Positions 11,176-22,262 of a stretch of 64,000 nucleotides of DNA are shown piece by piece. Source of the DNA: Lycorma delicatula (Eukaryota > Arthropoda > Insecta > Hemiptera > Fulgoridae); the NCBI RefSeq assembly GCF_047948215.1, contig NC_134460.1, forward strand, positions 150,096,049 to 150,160,048, given 5' to 3'. Under the pieces are notes generated by a model. The model made no database searches and was not told where the DNA came from. It worked only from the letters and a program-made list of their open reading frames with translations. The stretch's first letter is position 1; each line of letters opens with the position of its first letter. The position numbers and the translations under genes were made by a program.

Positions 11176-12063
11176 CAGTGGCAGCTCGTAGCTGAAATTG
11201 GTGGGGGTGCTGCTCCAGAAAGTTTTTTTCTGGGCCTTTTCACGACCATGCTTAAAGTTTTCTGTAAAATAAAAGAACCGAAAAAATGAATTAAATAGAA
11301 TATCTGGATTCAGATTAATAATCTAATTCTACACTTTATGGAATTCACGGATATGGTACACGGTTTTTAAGCACATTCTGCTTAAATACCGTATTCGGTT
11401 TAACCGAAAAAGTAATAAAATGTCAATACAGATAATATTTTTTAACATTATTAGATAACTTAATAAAATATTCGCTTAAAAACACTATAGTCCAACGGTG
11501 CTTAATTCAAATTTCTATGTACACTGAAACAAATACGTAATTAATTTTTACTAATTATCTACTCTTTTGACCTTCCAGCTTGTTTTTGGACAGATTTGGC
11601 AATCAAAAAGCCCTTGCTTTCCGCCATCTTCTGATCGCTACTGAAAAAATAAATAAAAAACCGCCTTCATAATCTTTCCACCGACTGAATTAGAAAAGGG
11701 AACGAACAAGAAATGTTCCACACACACGCGGAGTAAAACAAAAAAATTACTTTCCACCAGCTCGCCAGGGTCGGCACTGCGGTAGTGACAGTGCTGTTCT
11801 CTTCCTCGAAGCCTCCCGTGCTGCTTCGTATGTTCGCAAGTGCACAATAGCACACCACGCCGCTGGAAGGTTTTTGTTTCTATTTTTGTTTTTTCATGAA
11901 CTGGGGAATGGCTACTGACATTAAGCTTAAGAATTATATATTGTACAAGTATAAAGAAAGAATTAAAGAAAAATGGACTCATTATATTTAATATTATCGA
12001 TAATATCGAATGCAAGTAGGGGATGCTGGAGTTCCACAATGGCCTATGCGCGAGCTGCCACTG
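11176..12063. mobile_element. hAT-like non-autonomous element
   Basis: The two ends are inverted copies: CAGTGGCAGCTCG at 11176-11188 and its exact complement at 12051-12063, with weaker similarity continuing inward through a GGGG-containing block (GGTGGGGGTGCTG against GCATCCCC). CAGTGGC ends are typical of hAT superfamily elements. The expected 8-bp TSD is not clean (TGCCAATT left, ATGAATTT right), so either the flanks have decayed or the ends are misjudged. The 153-residue open frame on the minus strand at 11638-12099 resembles nothing and runs past the element end. No transposase is visible, so the copy is non-autonomous. Confidence 0.5.
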
Positions 12064-12590
12064 ATGAATTTCTAAAGATAACAACAACAGCGACATCATA
12101 GAAGTTACTGTGTATAATGAAAACTATTATAACTATTCCTTATATCCAGAATCCGTCAAAAAACTTGAAATATTTTAAAACAAAAATTCAAAGTGATGTT
12201 TAAAAATTTCAGCAATTTTAGTCACTTTTTCTCAAGATTGAAATCGCCGATTGATAAACTTAAACAGTCTTAATATATCAAGTATTCAATGGTAATGATC
12301 GCCAGGGACAGTATATAGGGCAAACCTTGCAATATTTAAAAAATCGGATGTGGACAACACGTAACTTCCTTGTACGCTTATTAAATTACATACATACGTT
12401 TTTTTTTTAAAAATAAAAATACAAACAAATTTATTTCATTAAAAACTTCTGATATTTTTTCATAATTTTTTTCGTTATTATTGAATTACTATTCATTGTA
12501 AAACTTTTGTTTCAAACAGAGGTTAAAAATAATTATTAATACATCAGTATATTTAAATTTAAAAAAAAAGTTAAAAAAAAGGATATGACG
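12064..12590. other. AT-rich non-coding DNA
   Basis: No gene or repeat recognised. Confidence 0.5.
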
Positions 12591-13030
12591 TTGATTCAAA
12601 CCGATGTTCCTTCCCCCAAGATCCAAATATTTCATTAATGAAAATTTTATTTGGCTATAACTTTGGAAGCAATGAAAATAAATACCACTTAGGATGCTAT
12701 ATCATTGGAAAGCTCTCAATGAGGGCTTATTACTGCAGTTAAGAAAAAGTCCTAAATCCAAGTTTTTTGATTTTCAGTTTTTTTGGCCACTTTTGGTTCA
12801 GTCGATTGCACTCAAAAGGTGAGGTGCGCAACTTGATGTTACCACGGTCCTTAATCCGATATTTCAACATCATACGGCTAATGGTTTTTTAGTTATGCGA
12901 GATACATACGTACGTACTTACGTCACGCCGAAACTAGTCAAAACGCCTATTTCCGTTTAAATCTGGAAACTGAAATTTTTCGTGATCGCAATATTTCCTT
13001 TATTTCGTACAACGAAGTAAAACGCGTTCG
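12591..13030. repeat. Possible degraded dispersed repeat
   Basis: Moderately mixed sequence with the phrases CTATAACTTTGGAAGCAATG and GCGAGATACATACGTACGTA, the second of which resembles the CATACATACG-type phrases seen at the ends of family B. No end structure or protein domain. Second copies in the window were not found, so this is tentative. Confidence 0.25.
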
Positions 13031-14379
13031 GAGGCGCATAAGTACCGGAAACATGAGGTTTATTGCCTTATCCAAACGCGAAAAAGAAAATAAACAGTTA
13101 TTAGCAAGTAAAGATTTTAGATTACAATGTAAATAATATTGGGAGGTTCAAAATTGAAACGACTGATATTATCAAATGTTAACAACAGAACGGATAAAAA
13201 TAGATAAACCGGAGTTGCTAGTATAATTTAATATATTATATCTGATTTAAATGGAGTGATAAACGATTAATATGTAGAATTTAATATTATTCTGTAAAAG
13301 AATTGCTATTTGGGTATTTATATATGATGCATTATTATTATTATTATGTTATCGAATTTCCAGTTTAGCTGAATAATAATAATAAGTTGAAGGTTATTAA
13401 CCAGTATTGTTCATCATGTCATTAAGTAGGTTATGTTTTCCAGTTGTACTTGAGAAAGCTTCGAATTTAAAGCGAAACCTCGTGTTATTTTTTTGAATTA
13501 TATGATATTATTGTAAAATGGTTGTGCTACCTGAAGATTTATAAAACTAAATATTTGTTGTCTACATATACTTATGTATATACACATATATATTAAATCA
13601 TTCGGATATTGGTGTGATACTGTACGTCGAATCCTACTTTTAAGAGGTATTTGTTAGTTTGAATTGTGTAATTTTTACTGTTGTTAAGAAAAATCTATTT
13701 TAAGTTCTATTAAAAACTCACGAGGTAAAAAATCTGCTTCTTCTTGAAAATGTTGATTTGCTGTTATTATTTAAATAAAAATTCCAACGATAAGGTTATT
13801 CCCTTAATGAAACATGAAGAAGTACTCTCTACACCTTGCCCCAGTGAACAAGATCTTTTAGCGGAAAGATTTAGAATCAAATGTAACGTCTCGATCTTGA
13901 ATAAGTGACGTGGAGATTAAAATTTTATTCATCGTTACAGAATTTCGAACAGCAACTAACACGTGTTTTCCCTTCTCCTTGCCGCAGTGGCTGATGGATA
14001 AGAGAATCAAAGGAAAATACATTGATCGTGCCTTCATATACTTTCGGGTATTTTCCGGTGACTTCTACGCTCCTATTTCATAAAACGAGTAAAGAAATTC
14101 TCAGAAGTTGCGATATGAGAAATTACTTTTCCTTCTTCCGGTAAGAAAATACCGTGAAGGAGTTATATTCTATTTACTCCAAGCGGACGACTGGGATTTG
14201 TTACTGAAAATTTGGGGACGGAAAGACGGTAATACTGCCTGTAATACTGCTGCTGTCGGTAATACAAACGTCGTTACAACGGTGATATTACAGAGAAATC
14301 CAAAAGTCGCCCGCATCAAAGTATTAAAAAAATAATACATCAAGTAATAATATTTAAAGACCGTTTTATTTTCGCAGCG
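13031..14379. other. AT-rich non-coding DNA
   Basis: No recognisable gene. The 13,860-14,340 part is less AT-rich and has short open frames on both strands without recognisable domains. Confidence 0.5.
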
Positions 14380-14384
14380 TATGC

Positions 14385-14800
14385 TCAAAACGGCTGCCTC
14401 AGTAATGCACGTACGAACTCTTTTTACCGCGTTTTTCTTTACGCGCTTTTCTTTATCCGGTTCCTTCAATTCCTGAATACTGCGAACGTTATATGCACGA
14501 AAGCGTAACCGCTTCATCGCTCTCTGAGCTCTTCCATGTGAAATCTGAGACCGCGCTAATAATTCTCTTGCTATTTGAAGGCGAACGCCGCATCACATTC
14601 CTCACCTCAGCCGGTTTAGCATCACTCAAAATGTCCGGTCTTCCGGTTCTCTTCTTGTCTGCAACTGATCCGCATTCTCTAAAAAGGGTGAGTGATCTCG
14701 TTACGGTCGAATCGTTAGGCGCTGCCGCATCCGGATATTTCCCACAAAATTCGTCTACGACACGCGCATAAGAACGACTGGAAAAATAATGTTTATCAAT
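14385..14800 (-). pseudogene. Mariner-like transposase, N-terminal fragment
   Basis: Reading the minus strand from about 14,790 downward gives VVDEFCGKYPDAAAPNDSTV, then FRECGSVADKKRTGRPDILS, then a segment with NVMRRSPSNSKR, and after a disruption near 14,500 a segment reading YNVRSIQELKEPDKEKRVKK. The order (helix-turn-helix, G-S-V-x-D-K-x-R-T-G-R-P linker, RSP segment, then a V-x-x-L-K-E-x-D-x-x-K-R segment) is characteristic of arthropod mariner-like transposases. The whole catalytic DDE/D domain is missing. The piece is broken and nonfunctional. It is related to, but clearly diverged from, the copies at 17.6, 30.1, 49.3 and 63.2 kb. Confidence 0.65.
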
Positions 14801-15098
14801 GAAAACTTGTTGTTATCGGGGAACGGACATGTTTACCAAACGATAAAGCAGTACTGCAACCGTCATGTGATCAATACATATCTCAACGGCGTTTAGGTTA
14901 GTTGTTATTAATACCCGTGGTGCTGTTTTGCGGTAGCAGATACAACTTTTTCGACAATACCGCTATTAATAAACGCTTTAATTTTGATGTGAGCGACTTT
15001 TGGATCTGTCTGTACGTTACCCTGCACAGAAAGTATCGCTCATGGGAAAAATGAATGGAGTTGTCCTTGTAGTTGGTGCTTTCTAGATAAACCATTAT
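14801..15098. other. Unclassified sequence
   Basis: Mixed-composition DNA between the mariner remnant and an old SINE-A copy. No domain or repeat boundary recognised. Confidence 0.4.
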
Positions 15099-15365
15099 AA
15101 ACCCGCTCTGCTAGTGAACTCGTCATCGCAAATCCAGAATTCTAACATTCAAATCCTAGTAAAGGCAGTTACTTTTATATAGATTTGAATATTACATTGT
15201 GGATAGCCGTGTTCTTTAGCGGTTGAGTTTCAATTAATCGCACATCTCGGGAACGGTCGATTTGAGACCGTACAAGACTACACTTCATTTACATTCATAC
15301 ATATCATCCTCATTTATCGTTTGAAGTAATACCTTACGATTGTTCCTGAGACTAAACATAAAATT
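15099..15365 (+). mobile_element. SINE-A, old diverged copy
   Basis: Aligns with the SINE-A copies at 21197 and 42541 along its length: a weak tRNA-like head (CTGCTAGTGAACTCGTC), the ATTCAAATCCTAGTAAAG box-B region, the GTTCTTTAGCGG phrase, ACAAGACTACACTTCATTTA, and a tail with GAAGTAATACC. It is more diverged than the other copies and has no visible TSD, so it is an older insertion. Confidence 0.65.
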
Positions 15366-15671
15366 GAAAAAAAAACAAAAAAACAAGGCATTATAACAGA
15401 ATAAACGGCAGTCCGTTCAGATTGTCCTCATTCCTTTATACGTTCTCTCCTCTCCCCAATTATCTCCTACTATCGACGATGTGTAAATTGCGAACTCCAT
15501 AATCCTGAGTTTATGAACAACCAATCTTTTTCTTTTTTTCATAAAAGTATAGTTTATTTAATTAAATGCTTATGTTTCCTTTGCTGTAATAATAATAACA
15601 ATAATTAACGACAGAATTATATTAATTTTATTTTTAATTGATTAGTTTGGAATGGTAAAACGTTTTTTCCC

Positions 15672-15935
15672 CAAATCAGCAGATTTGGAAGTCGAGAGTT
15701 ACAGCGTTCAAGTCCTAGTAAAGCTAGTTATTTTTACACAGATTTGAATATTAGATCGTGGATACCGGTGTTCTTTGGTGGTTGGGTTTCAATTAACCAC
15801 AAATCTCAGGAATGGTTGAACTGAGAATGTACAAGAAGACTACACTTCATTTACACTCATACATATCATCCTCATTCATCCTCTGAAGAATTATCTAAAC
15901 GGTAGTTACCGGAGGCTAAACAGGAAAAATAGAGA
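15672..15935 (+). mobile_element. SINE-A, 5'-truncated copy
   Basis: Starts within the tRNA-like head at CCAAATCAGCAGATTTGG and then follows the SINE-A sequence to GGAGGCTAAACAGGAAAAAT. The A-box region is missing, so it is 5'-truncated. It lies about 300 bp downstream of the old copy at 15099 in the same orientation. Confidence 0.8.
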
Positions 15936-17528
15936 TGTAGATGTATGCGCTCCTGTATCTTCCAGGCTCAGTCTATTCATCTTTTGAGAAGTTAGCTTGT
16001 TTTCAGTACATGTTTTTTTTTTTACCTGATTTTGTAAATACAGATCGTCTCAAAATAAATCATATATATTAATAATCGGATTTTTTGTGTTTTTTTTTTC
16101 TATGTGTTCGGTTTGTGTGACAAATATGGTATTAATAATCCATTCTTGAGGGGTGAGAATTTCCTATATTATTTTTATTTATTTTTTAATGAATAGCAAA
16201 AATATTTTCTTTCCATATATTATGTTTAAATATTTATTTAGCTTAAGTAATTTATTATTTATTCAGTATTTTTCACAATAAATTAAACGGTAATTACTCG
16301 TAAATTAGTGTTGTTGATTTTTTTTTTAATGCATTTAATCTTGATTATTTATAATGTGAATATTTAAAGTATTTTTTTAAAAGAAAAACATAAATTTATT
16401 AAAAAAATAAAAAATAAATAATACTGAGAAAATTATTATTATTTTAGACGTTGAAAATATGCGATTGAAGCGATTCCAGTCTGTCCATTTTCTCTAATCG
16501 CTTTGGCCAGCATCCAAGATCCTTCGATAGTCACAGTTAACCGGCTAAGAAAGTAAAACTATTATTATTATCGTAACATGTCCACTCGTGTGACGCCTTT
16601 AATGATTCTTATAAAATATGGAGAGACTTAAATAAAAAATAAATATGTTGTAATAAATAATAAATTAAAAAAATCCGTGTGAATTATTTTATTACCTTAG
16701 TAATTTATTTATTATAAATCTTTTGTTTAAACTTAAGCAGTTTTAAACCGCTTATACGTATTTTAACAAGATTTAATCTTTTGTAATTCTATAATCCTAT
16801 TTATAAATTGACTTTAAAACTTTCGGAAGCGTGAAATTAATTAAAATCTAGAAACATTAAATTTGTAACTGTTTGAAAGATGTTTAATTTTTCCTATTAT
16901 TGAAAAAAAAGAGTTGTTTCTCTGAATTAGTTACAAGTAAGCGAATGTTTTTTTTTTCTAAAAACGTATTTTCTTGTTCTTTCAGAAAATATTTTATTGA
17001 AGGTCAGTTTTTTTTTGTGTTTATTTTTTAAAAAGCCTAATTAACTGAATATTTTTTAAAAGATTTTCTTTTTCTTTTTATTAAAGATAATAAAGTTAAG
17101 CGACAACAAAATAAATGAATACTCTAAGAAATAAATATTTAAAATCTGTTATGTTTTATTTTATGGTCTAAATGCTGCATACATGGATTGTAGCCAGTAG
17201 CCATATTCTCATTCAAACGATCAAAATACTATTCTTTCAACAAAAATCGTTACGTAATATAAAAAAATAAAATCATTTTACGTTAACTAATTTATAGAAC
17301 AAATGTATATTCAGACCATTAGTTTTGTTCCTATCTATTCTCTAGTTTTGAAGCTTATTGTAAACACAAAATATATATAGTTAATATAGAAGTTGATTTG
17401 ATGTTACGGTGGTACTGAAATCTTGGTAATCTAATCTAAAAATCATTATTTCATTCAAATTTTTCTTTATTTAAAAAATTAAAATGAGTATTTAAAAAAA
17501 ATCATTTCCTTAGTGTCCGCGGAATGTA
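15936..17528. other. AT-rich non-coding DNA
   Basis: Very AT-rich, no gene or repeat recognised except homopolymer runs. Confidence 0.6.
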
Positions 17529-18700
17529 CAGAATGGCGCACAGAAACGGGAAAAGTAATTATAAAAAATGAATTTAAGTTACTAAATCTTTATTTGATGT
17601 TGAAAATCTTTTCTACAAGAATGGTAATTTCAATATACATTACTTTTTAAAAATTATTTCAATTAAGTGCTATTCATTTCTGCGTACACGTTCAGTAAGT
17701 TCGATTTTGAAACTTTTGCCTAGCGCGGCGCAATTTGTTCTCCGGGATTTTGGCGATTTCCTCCTCCATCTATGATTTGAGCCGGGCAAGGTTCTCGGTC
17801 TACTCCGGTACATAACGCTTTTCAGATTTCCCCGTAAAAAGAAGTCGCAGAGCGATGTAAAAAGAAGGTCTGGAGCTATGTTAGCAGTCCTTGAAATTAT
17901 GCGATCCCCAAACAAACGTCTCAGTGGTGCCGTAGACTGTCGGGAGGTATGGTGAGATTCTTCCGTCCTGTTGAAACCGGGTTTGCTGAAGTTCAAGATT
18001 TGGAAGAGAATGGAGCCCTAGGAGCCAAAAATGTCTGTAGCATGTCGACATAGCGTTGAGACGTTACAGTGACAACAGAGCCCTCTTCATCTTCAAAGAA
18101 GTAAGGACCTTTCACTCAACGAAACGAAACTGCACATCAAACAGTAAGTTGAGTACTGTGTCACGGACGCGGGTGACGCTAAACAGGATTTGTTTGTCCA
18201 CAATAACGGTAATTCTGCTTATTCACGTATCCACTTAAGCGAAAACGGGCTTCATCTGATATCCACAGATTTTCAAAGTTAGCATTCACATTGATTTTAG
18301 ACTTCAGTTTTTTTACAAATTGCAGACGTAGTATACTATCGTTAGGTTTTGATTCTTGGACAGTCTGAATCTTGTAAAGATGAAATTTCGGATTATGGAT
18401 TATTCTTTGCACGCTCCGACGTCCGAGCTGCAATGACGAGTCAGTTTTGTACACCGAACGACGAGGACTCCTTACCGCTACAGCTTTCACGGCATCGATG
18501 TTTTCTGGCATACGTTCAGACGATACACGCTCACTAGGTTTTTTCAAACCCGAACCGGTTTGTTCAAAGTTACGAATCCAAGTTTTGATTGCATGTGAAG
18601 AAGGAACTTGATCGCGAGGCGGATCTCGTAGCGACTCTGAAAAACACTCTTTGTGCAGCTGTTAGCACTGTCACCATGTCGATAAAAAGCCCTTACGTGC
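17529..18700 (-). pseudogene. Mariner-like transposase pseudogene (DD-x-D/E, multiple lesions)
   Basis: On the minus strand the remnant covers most of a transposase. From its start near 18,680 it reads TVLTAAQRVFFRVATRSASR, then SERVSSERMPENIDAVKAVA, the AVRSPRRSVYK segment, IQTVQESKPNDSILRLQFVK, and FENLWISDEARFRLSGYVNK, in which the first catalytic D of the SDEA motif is kept. After stops it continues VKGPYFFEDEEGSVVTVTSQ and RYVDMLQTFL, then a degraded second-D region near 17,950, where the QQD motif is not recognisable, and a final DFFLRGNLKSVMYR. The 3' end of the element shows TA at 17527-17528 followed by CAGAATGGCGCACAGAAACG, a plausible terminal inverted repeat. The 5' end abuts a LINE 3' fragment on the plus strand. 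Several frameshifts and stops make it nonfunctional. Confidence 0.75.
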
Positions 18701-19229
18701 CGAAGAAGGTGGTTCATGATGAGTGCCAAAGTGAATGGGATGCTACCGTGAACAACAAACTTCCCCCGATTAAGAAAACTGTTTCACCGTGAGCTCCTCA
18801 TGCAGAATTAAACGTCGAAAGGAGGTTATTATTTGCCGTTTGCGAATGGGGCACACTCATGGATATCTGATGACTCAAACAGATGCACCAGTTTGTGCTC
18901 ACTGCGACTGCCGGCTGACAGTGCATCACATTCTTGTGGATTGTATCAGTTATGCGGCATATCGCGTCGCATGTTTAAGCTTGGGGGCTAGCATTCGAAC
19001 TATACTAGGGGATAATGAAACGCTTTTATTTTACGTTTTCGGTTTCTTAGGGCTGTCCGTTTATACTCTACAATTTAAATTAATGTACTGTCAGTTGCCG
19101 TATAGCAGTTTAAAATTTAAGTATTTTCATCTAGACATAAAATGCGATTTATGTTTGTTTAATGCAACAAACATGTCGTGGCCGGGCGATAATAACGCCG
19201 AAGCATTTTTCGCCCAGAAAAAAACAAAA
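18701..19229 (+). pseudogene. RNase H-LINE 3' fragment (same family as 33,601-34,905)
   Basis: A plus-strand translation reads DECQSEWDATVNNKLPPIKK and, after a frameshift near 18,790, SSCRIKRRKEVIICRLRMGH followed by YLMTQTDAPVCAHCDCRLTV and a histidine-cysteine stretch (HHILVDC). This matches, segment by segment, the C-terminal region of the 33,993-34,814 protein. The cysteine/histidine spacing (C-x-x-C near APVCAHC, then H, then C) is a zinc-knuckle-like tail. The 3' UTR contains GATAATAACGCCGAAGCATT followed by TTTTCGCCCAGAAAA, which also matches the end of the 33.6 kb copy, and ends in A-rich sequence near 19,229. The 5' part, including RNase H and RT, is absent. Confidence 0.7.
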
Positions 19230-19589
19230 CATTACTGCTCTGCAGTTTAACCTCTTTTCCACTTACGGTATACCTGCAGGGCTGCCAACATCAAATTCAA
19301 AACCTCTCCTTTCTCTTCGCCGATCCGAATAATCCACTGTTTTCTATGAAACTAGTATACAAATTTACGTCTTTACAGAGTATATCCCAATATAATAATA
19401 GTGTAATATCATTTTGTCACATCTGACAACAAATATAAATCACAGTTGCATTTTCTAATATTAATAACGTTGACGATTAGTAGAGTAATAACTGTCGTCA
19501 CTTGTGTGACCGTAAATCCACCTTTATTTCGAAGGGATACAAATGTATACGGTAATTCATTAAATTAAAATTTAGTTTTTTACTTCAGG
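19230..19589. other. AT-rich non-coding DNA
   Basis: No gene recognised between the two LINE remnants. Confidence 0.5.
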
Positions 19590-19972
19590 ATGTAGAACCT
19601 AGAACGCAGAGTACCGCAGGGAATTGTTCTCGGTCCCTTCCTTTTTTTTATTGTTTATTAATGATCTTCCTTAAACGCATGAGGCATTCCTTATAACCCT
19701 TCTCGCATACTACAAAACTGTATCTATATCTGAAGATAATTCGTTAAAAGGAAGAATAGAAAATTTTACCGTCTCACTTCAAAATACATTGGATGGACTA
19801 AAAGCGTATAAATTAAAATACGAATAAAAATGTCACGTTTTGATTCTCAGGTGGACGTAATATTGCTGTTAGCGTAGGTAGAATTCTGTTACTGATAACG
19901 TTAATATTTCTGTAGCCCAAAAATCTACATTTTTGAATGTTTTAGACGATAAATTCTTGTGGGATGATCGAA
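19590..19972 (+). pseudogene. CR1/Jockey-like LINE reverse transcriptase, 5' piece
   Basis: Reads VPQGIVLGPFLFFIVY at about 19,609, which is the RT motif V-P-Q-G-x-V-L-G-P-x-L-F. A following AYYKTVSISEDNS is at the position where the catalytic FADDT motif should be, so the key aspartates are lost. Further on it reads NIAVSVGRI and, in the other frame, LDDKFLWDD at about 19,944, which fits the R/K-F-L-G-V-x-x-D-x-x-L-x-W-x-x-H thumb region. The reading then stops at the R1-like insertion and resumes at 20,697 with the rest of the thumb and C-terminal region. Several stops and frameshifts. Which LINE clade this belongs to is uncertain. Confidence 0.6.
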
Positions 19973-20696
19973 AGAGAAACACATTTTCGTCTCTGGGCAT
20001 GGTACCTTTCGGGCGAGTTCGGCTAGGTTTCGTTTGGTTGATTCAAGTCAATGCCCGGATTGTGGGACTGATGATACAGTGGACCACGTCCTCTATGTCT
20101 GTCTCCCATACGAGATCGAACGTTCACGGGCTGTTAGGGAACTTGAGATTACATTCCTTTCTGGATGAGTATTAGCTGGATGATCCGCGAGGAACGGTCT
20201 ATAGTAGCTGGTTTTCTTCTCGCCCTTGCGGTGTGTAGGTCTGCAGAGAGAGTTTAGTCGAGTTATTCGATCGTGGTAGGATCCCGGGTGGCTAGGATTC
20301 AGACTTAGGCATTGAATTGGTTGGAGGTCTGCGTTTCTGCCTAGGTTCGTTCGTTTTCTGAGGCATTCACAGTCACGAACGGTGCTGTCAAATATAGACT
20401 AGGCGCGGGGTGCGTGCTTTCCGTGGTTTCGGTCAGTTAGTTGGAGGTTGGATGTGGAAATGTCCTTTTGAGCCTACGTGAAGGCGAAATTTGATTTGTA
20501 TCTTACTGATGCAAATGTCTGCCGAGGCATTAACATCGGTGGCATCCCGACCTCGAGACCTGGCTGATTGTGATATGTAATTGTTAGAGGGTCTACAGAC
20601 GACCTCGGTAAAGCCCCTCAGGGCTTGAAACGGTGGGGTGGTATAGTGACCGGTAACGTCACAAGGTGGGTGTTTTCCCCTACGGGGTTCGGATCT
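19973..20696 (+). mobile_element. R1-like LINE 3' fragment, 5'-truncated, with 12-bp TSD
   Basis: The 5' part translates, with frameshifts, to segments that match the protein of the 45.1-46.6 kb copy: FRLVDSSQCPDCGTDDTVDH (zinc-knuckle-like C-x-x-C...H), VLYVCLPYEIERSRAVREL and IVAGFLLALAVCRSAE near the stop at about 20,258. The following UTR parallels the 45.1-45.9 kb UTR: ACTGATGCAAATGTCTGCCG and GGCATTAACATCGGTGGCAT have clear counterparts. It is flanked by GGGATGATCGAA (19961-19972) and GGGATTATCGAA (20697-20708), an 11-of-12 match, which I read as the TSD. The insertion splits the RT described at 19590 and 20709. The R1 clade assignment is based on the CCHC tail and absence of RNase H. 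Confidence 0.65.
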
Positions 20697-21085
20697 GGGA
20701 TTATCGAATCGATTTCGTTTGTAACAAATCTAACTATTTATTTTGCTATGAAGCGCCTTAATAGAACACTAAGCTTCTTATTAATATTAAATATTTATTA
20801 TGCCTACATATATTCTCGTATAAAGTATAATGCCACCTCTTATTTATGGGTTGGGTTCGGCAAAAAGTCAGAACGAGTTTTTAAGATACATAAATGAGCT
20901 AGAAAATCATTTATCTGTCGCCCGTAAGTATGAGTCGTGTAGATCTATATTTGAAAATTTTGCTAAAAATAATATTCACCTTTACCAAACCAGACGACAA
21001 CTGTATTCGTATAACACAATACAATACGAGGTTTACAAGAAAGGGTTTTATAAACGTGTACTTGAATAAGTGCTAAAAATAGTTT
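20697..21085 (+). pseudogene. CR1/Jockey-like LINE reverse transcriptase, 3' piece
   Basis: Reads MKRLNRTLSFLLILNIYYAY at about 20,751, then SRIKYNATSYLWVGFGKKSE with RVFKIHK, and after a frameshift ARKYESCRSIFENFAKNNIH, YQTRRQLYSYNTIQYEVYKK and GFYKRVLE ending at 21,069. This fits the C-terminal part of LINE ORF2, where a Y-F/S-x-x-x-S-x-x-x-Y-G-x-x-x-W-G-x-S region is followed by K-R-x-x-R, S-C-R-x-x-F-x-x-x-x-I, Y-x-T-R and Y-x-K-G motifs. It is the continuation of the piece at 19590 and is separated from it by the R1-like insertion. Degenerate. Confidence 0.6.
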
Positions 21086-21196
21086 TCGATAGGAAAATGA
21101 TTTCCAACTTTATTATCATTATCGCCCACGTCTGTGATAGGGACTCTACCTTTCCCTAGTACGTGTATGTTTACTTGTATAGGTATGTTTTATAGA

Positions 21197-21494
21197 ACCC
21201 ACCGGGTCGGTCTAGCGGTTAACGCGTCTTTCCAAATCGGCTGATTTGGAAGTCGAGAGTTACAGGGTACAAGTCCTAGTAAAGCCAGTTATTTTTACAC
21301 GGATTTGAATACTAGATCGTGGATACCGGTGTTCTTTGGTGGTTGGGTTTCAATTAACCACAAATCTCAGGAACGGTCGAACTGAGAATGTACAAGACTA
21401 CACTTCATTCACACTCATACATATCATCCTTATTCATCCTCTGAAGAATTATCTAAACGGTAGTTACCGGAGGCTAAACAGGAAAAAGAAAAAA
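21197..21494 (+). mobile_element. SINE-A, full-length copy with exact 16-bp TSD
   Basis: Full-length copy. It begins ACCCACCGGGTCGGTCTAGC. The A box (CGGTCTAGCGG, 21208-21218) and B box (GGGTACAAGTCC, 21265-21276) mark the RNA polymerase III promoter. After the head come the GTTCTTTGGTGGTTGGG phrase and ACAAGACTACACTTCATTCA, then the tail GGAGGCTAAACAGGAAAAAG. The 16-bp direct repeat AGGTATGTTTTATAGA at 21181-21196 and 21495-21510 is exact, so the copy is young. It is a tRNA-derived SINE that needs LINE proteins in trans. Confidence 0.9.
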
Positions 21495-21510
21495 AGGTAT
21501 GTTTTATAGA

Positions 21511-21799
21511 GTCTTTACCTTACCGTATATGTTTTTATGTACGGGATGAGAATAATTTTTTATTAATTCTTTATCTTAATATATAATTACGGCAAAAGAA
21601 TATTATTACGAAATATATTTAATATCTAATTTGGAAATGATTGCGATTCATTAATTATTTGTTTTTCCACGACCGCACAAAAAGGAGTTATTGTATTTAG
21701 GTTGTACGTATGTATGTTTGTTCCACGGTAGCAGCTGTACGACGGAACCGAATTAGATGTATGACCCCGCGTTGGAATCCTACGTTACCGGGATTATCG
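21511..21799. other. AT-rich non-coding DNA
   Basis: No gene recognised. Ends in a short GT microsatellite near 21,803. Confidence 0.5.
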
Positions 21800-22262
21800 T
21801 AGTGTGTGTGTGTGTGTTTGTGTTAGTGGAGATGTGCCGGTTGTAGCACAAACATTAATGAATTGAATTAATGAACTGTTTGAACTCAATTGTGAGCCCC
21901 GTATCACTGTGTTACCTGGGTTTGAATCGAATGATTCGAATCGGTCGGATGAATAATTACAGAAATAATGGAATTAGATTTACGTTAAAAGAAAATAAAC
22001 TAATATTAAATAAATTTTTAAAAAATTATCTTTAATAATAAGAGGCTTCTCGTGGAATCTGCGCGTGAGGTTAGAGTGCTGAGGTGATGCGAGCACGTCG
22101 TGCGAGGCGAGACCGATCAACACCAACTGGTAACAAACGGGTTGCCCCTGGAGCGCTGTTTTGGGAGGTGCAATGGGATACTCTTATAATATTTCTGCAA
22201 ACAGTCGTACGATTTTCAAAATTCTAACGGGGCTGTTAGTAGGTTGAACCTTTGCACGCATC
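21800..22262 (-). repeat. Family-C repeat, 3' part
   Basis: Reverse-orientation copy of the 3' half of the family described at 31885. On the minus strand: CAAAGGTTCAACCTACTAAC near 22,250, the GTTTGAATTTTGAAAAT-like region, CACCTCCCAAAACAGCG near 22,160, the CGAGAAGCCTCTTATT phrase near 22,050, and the terminal CCGGCACATCTCCACTAACA near 21,835, followed by an AC microsatellite. The 5' GC-rich half is missing. Confidence 0.7.

Noticed and set aside
11638..12099. 153-residue open frame on the minus strand
   Set aside because: No recognisable domain, runs through and past the hAT-like element end, and a second open frame overlaps it.
18179..18547. Independent gene at 18.2-18.5 kb
   Set aside because: The 122-residue open stretch is part of a mariner-like transposase pseudogene with frameshifts on both sides.
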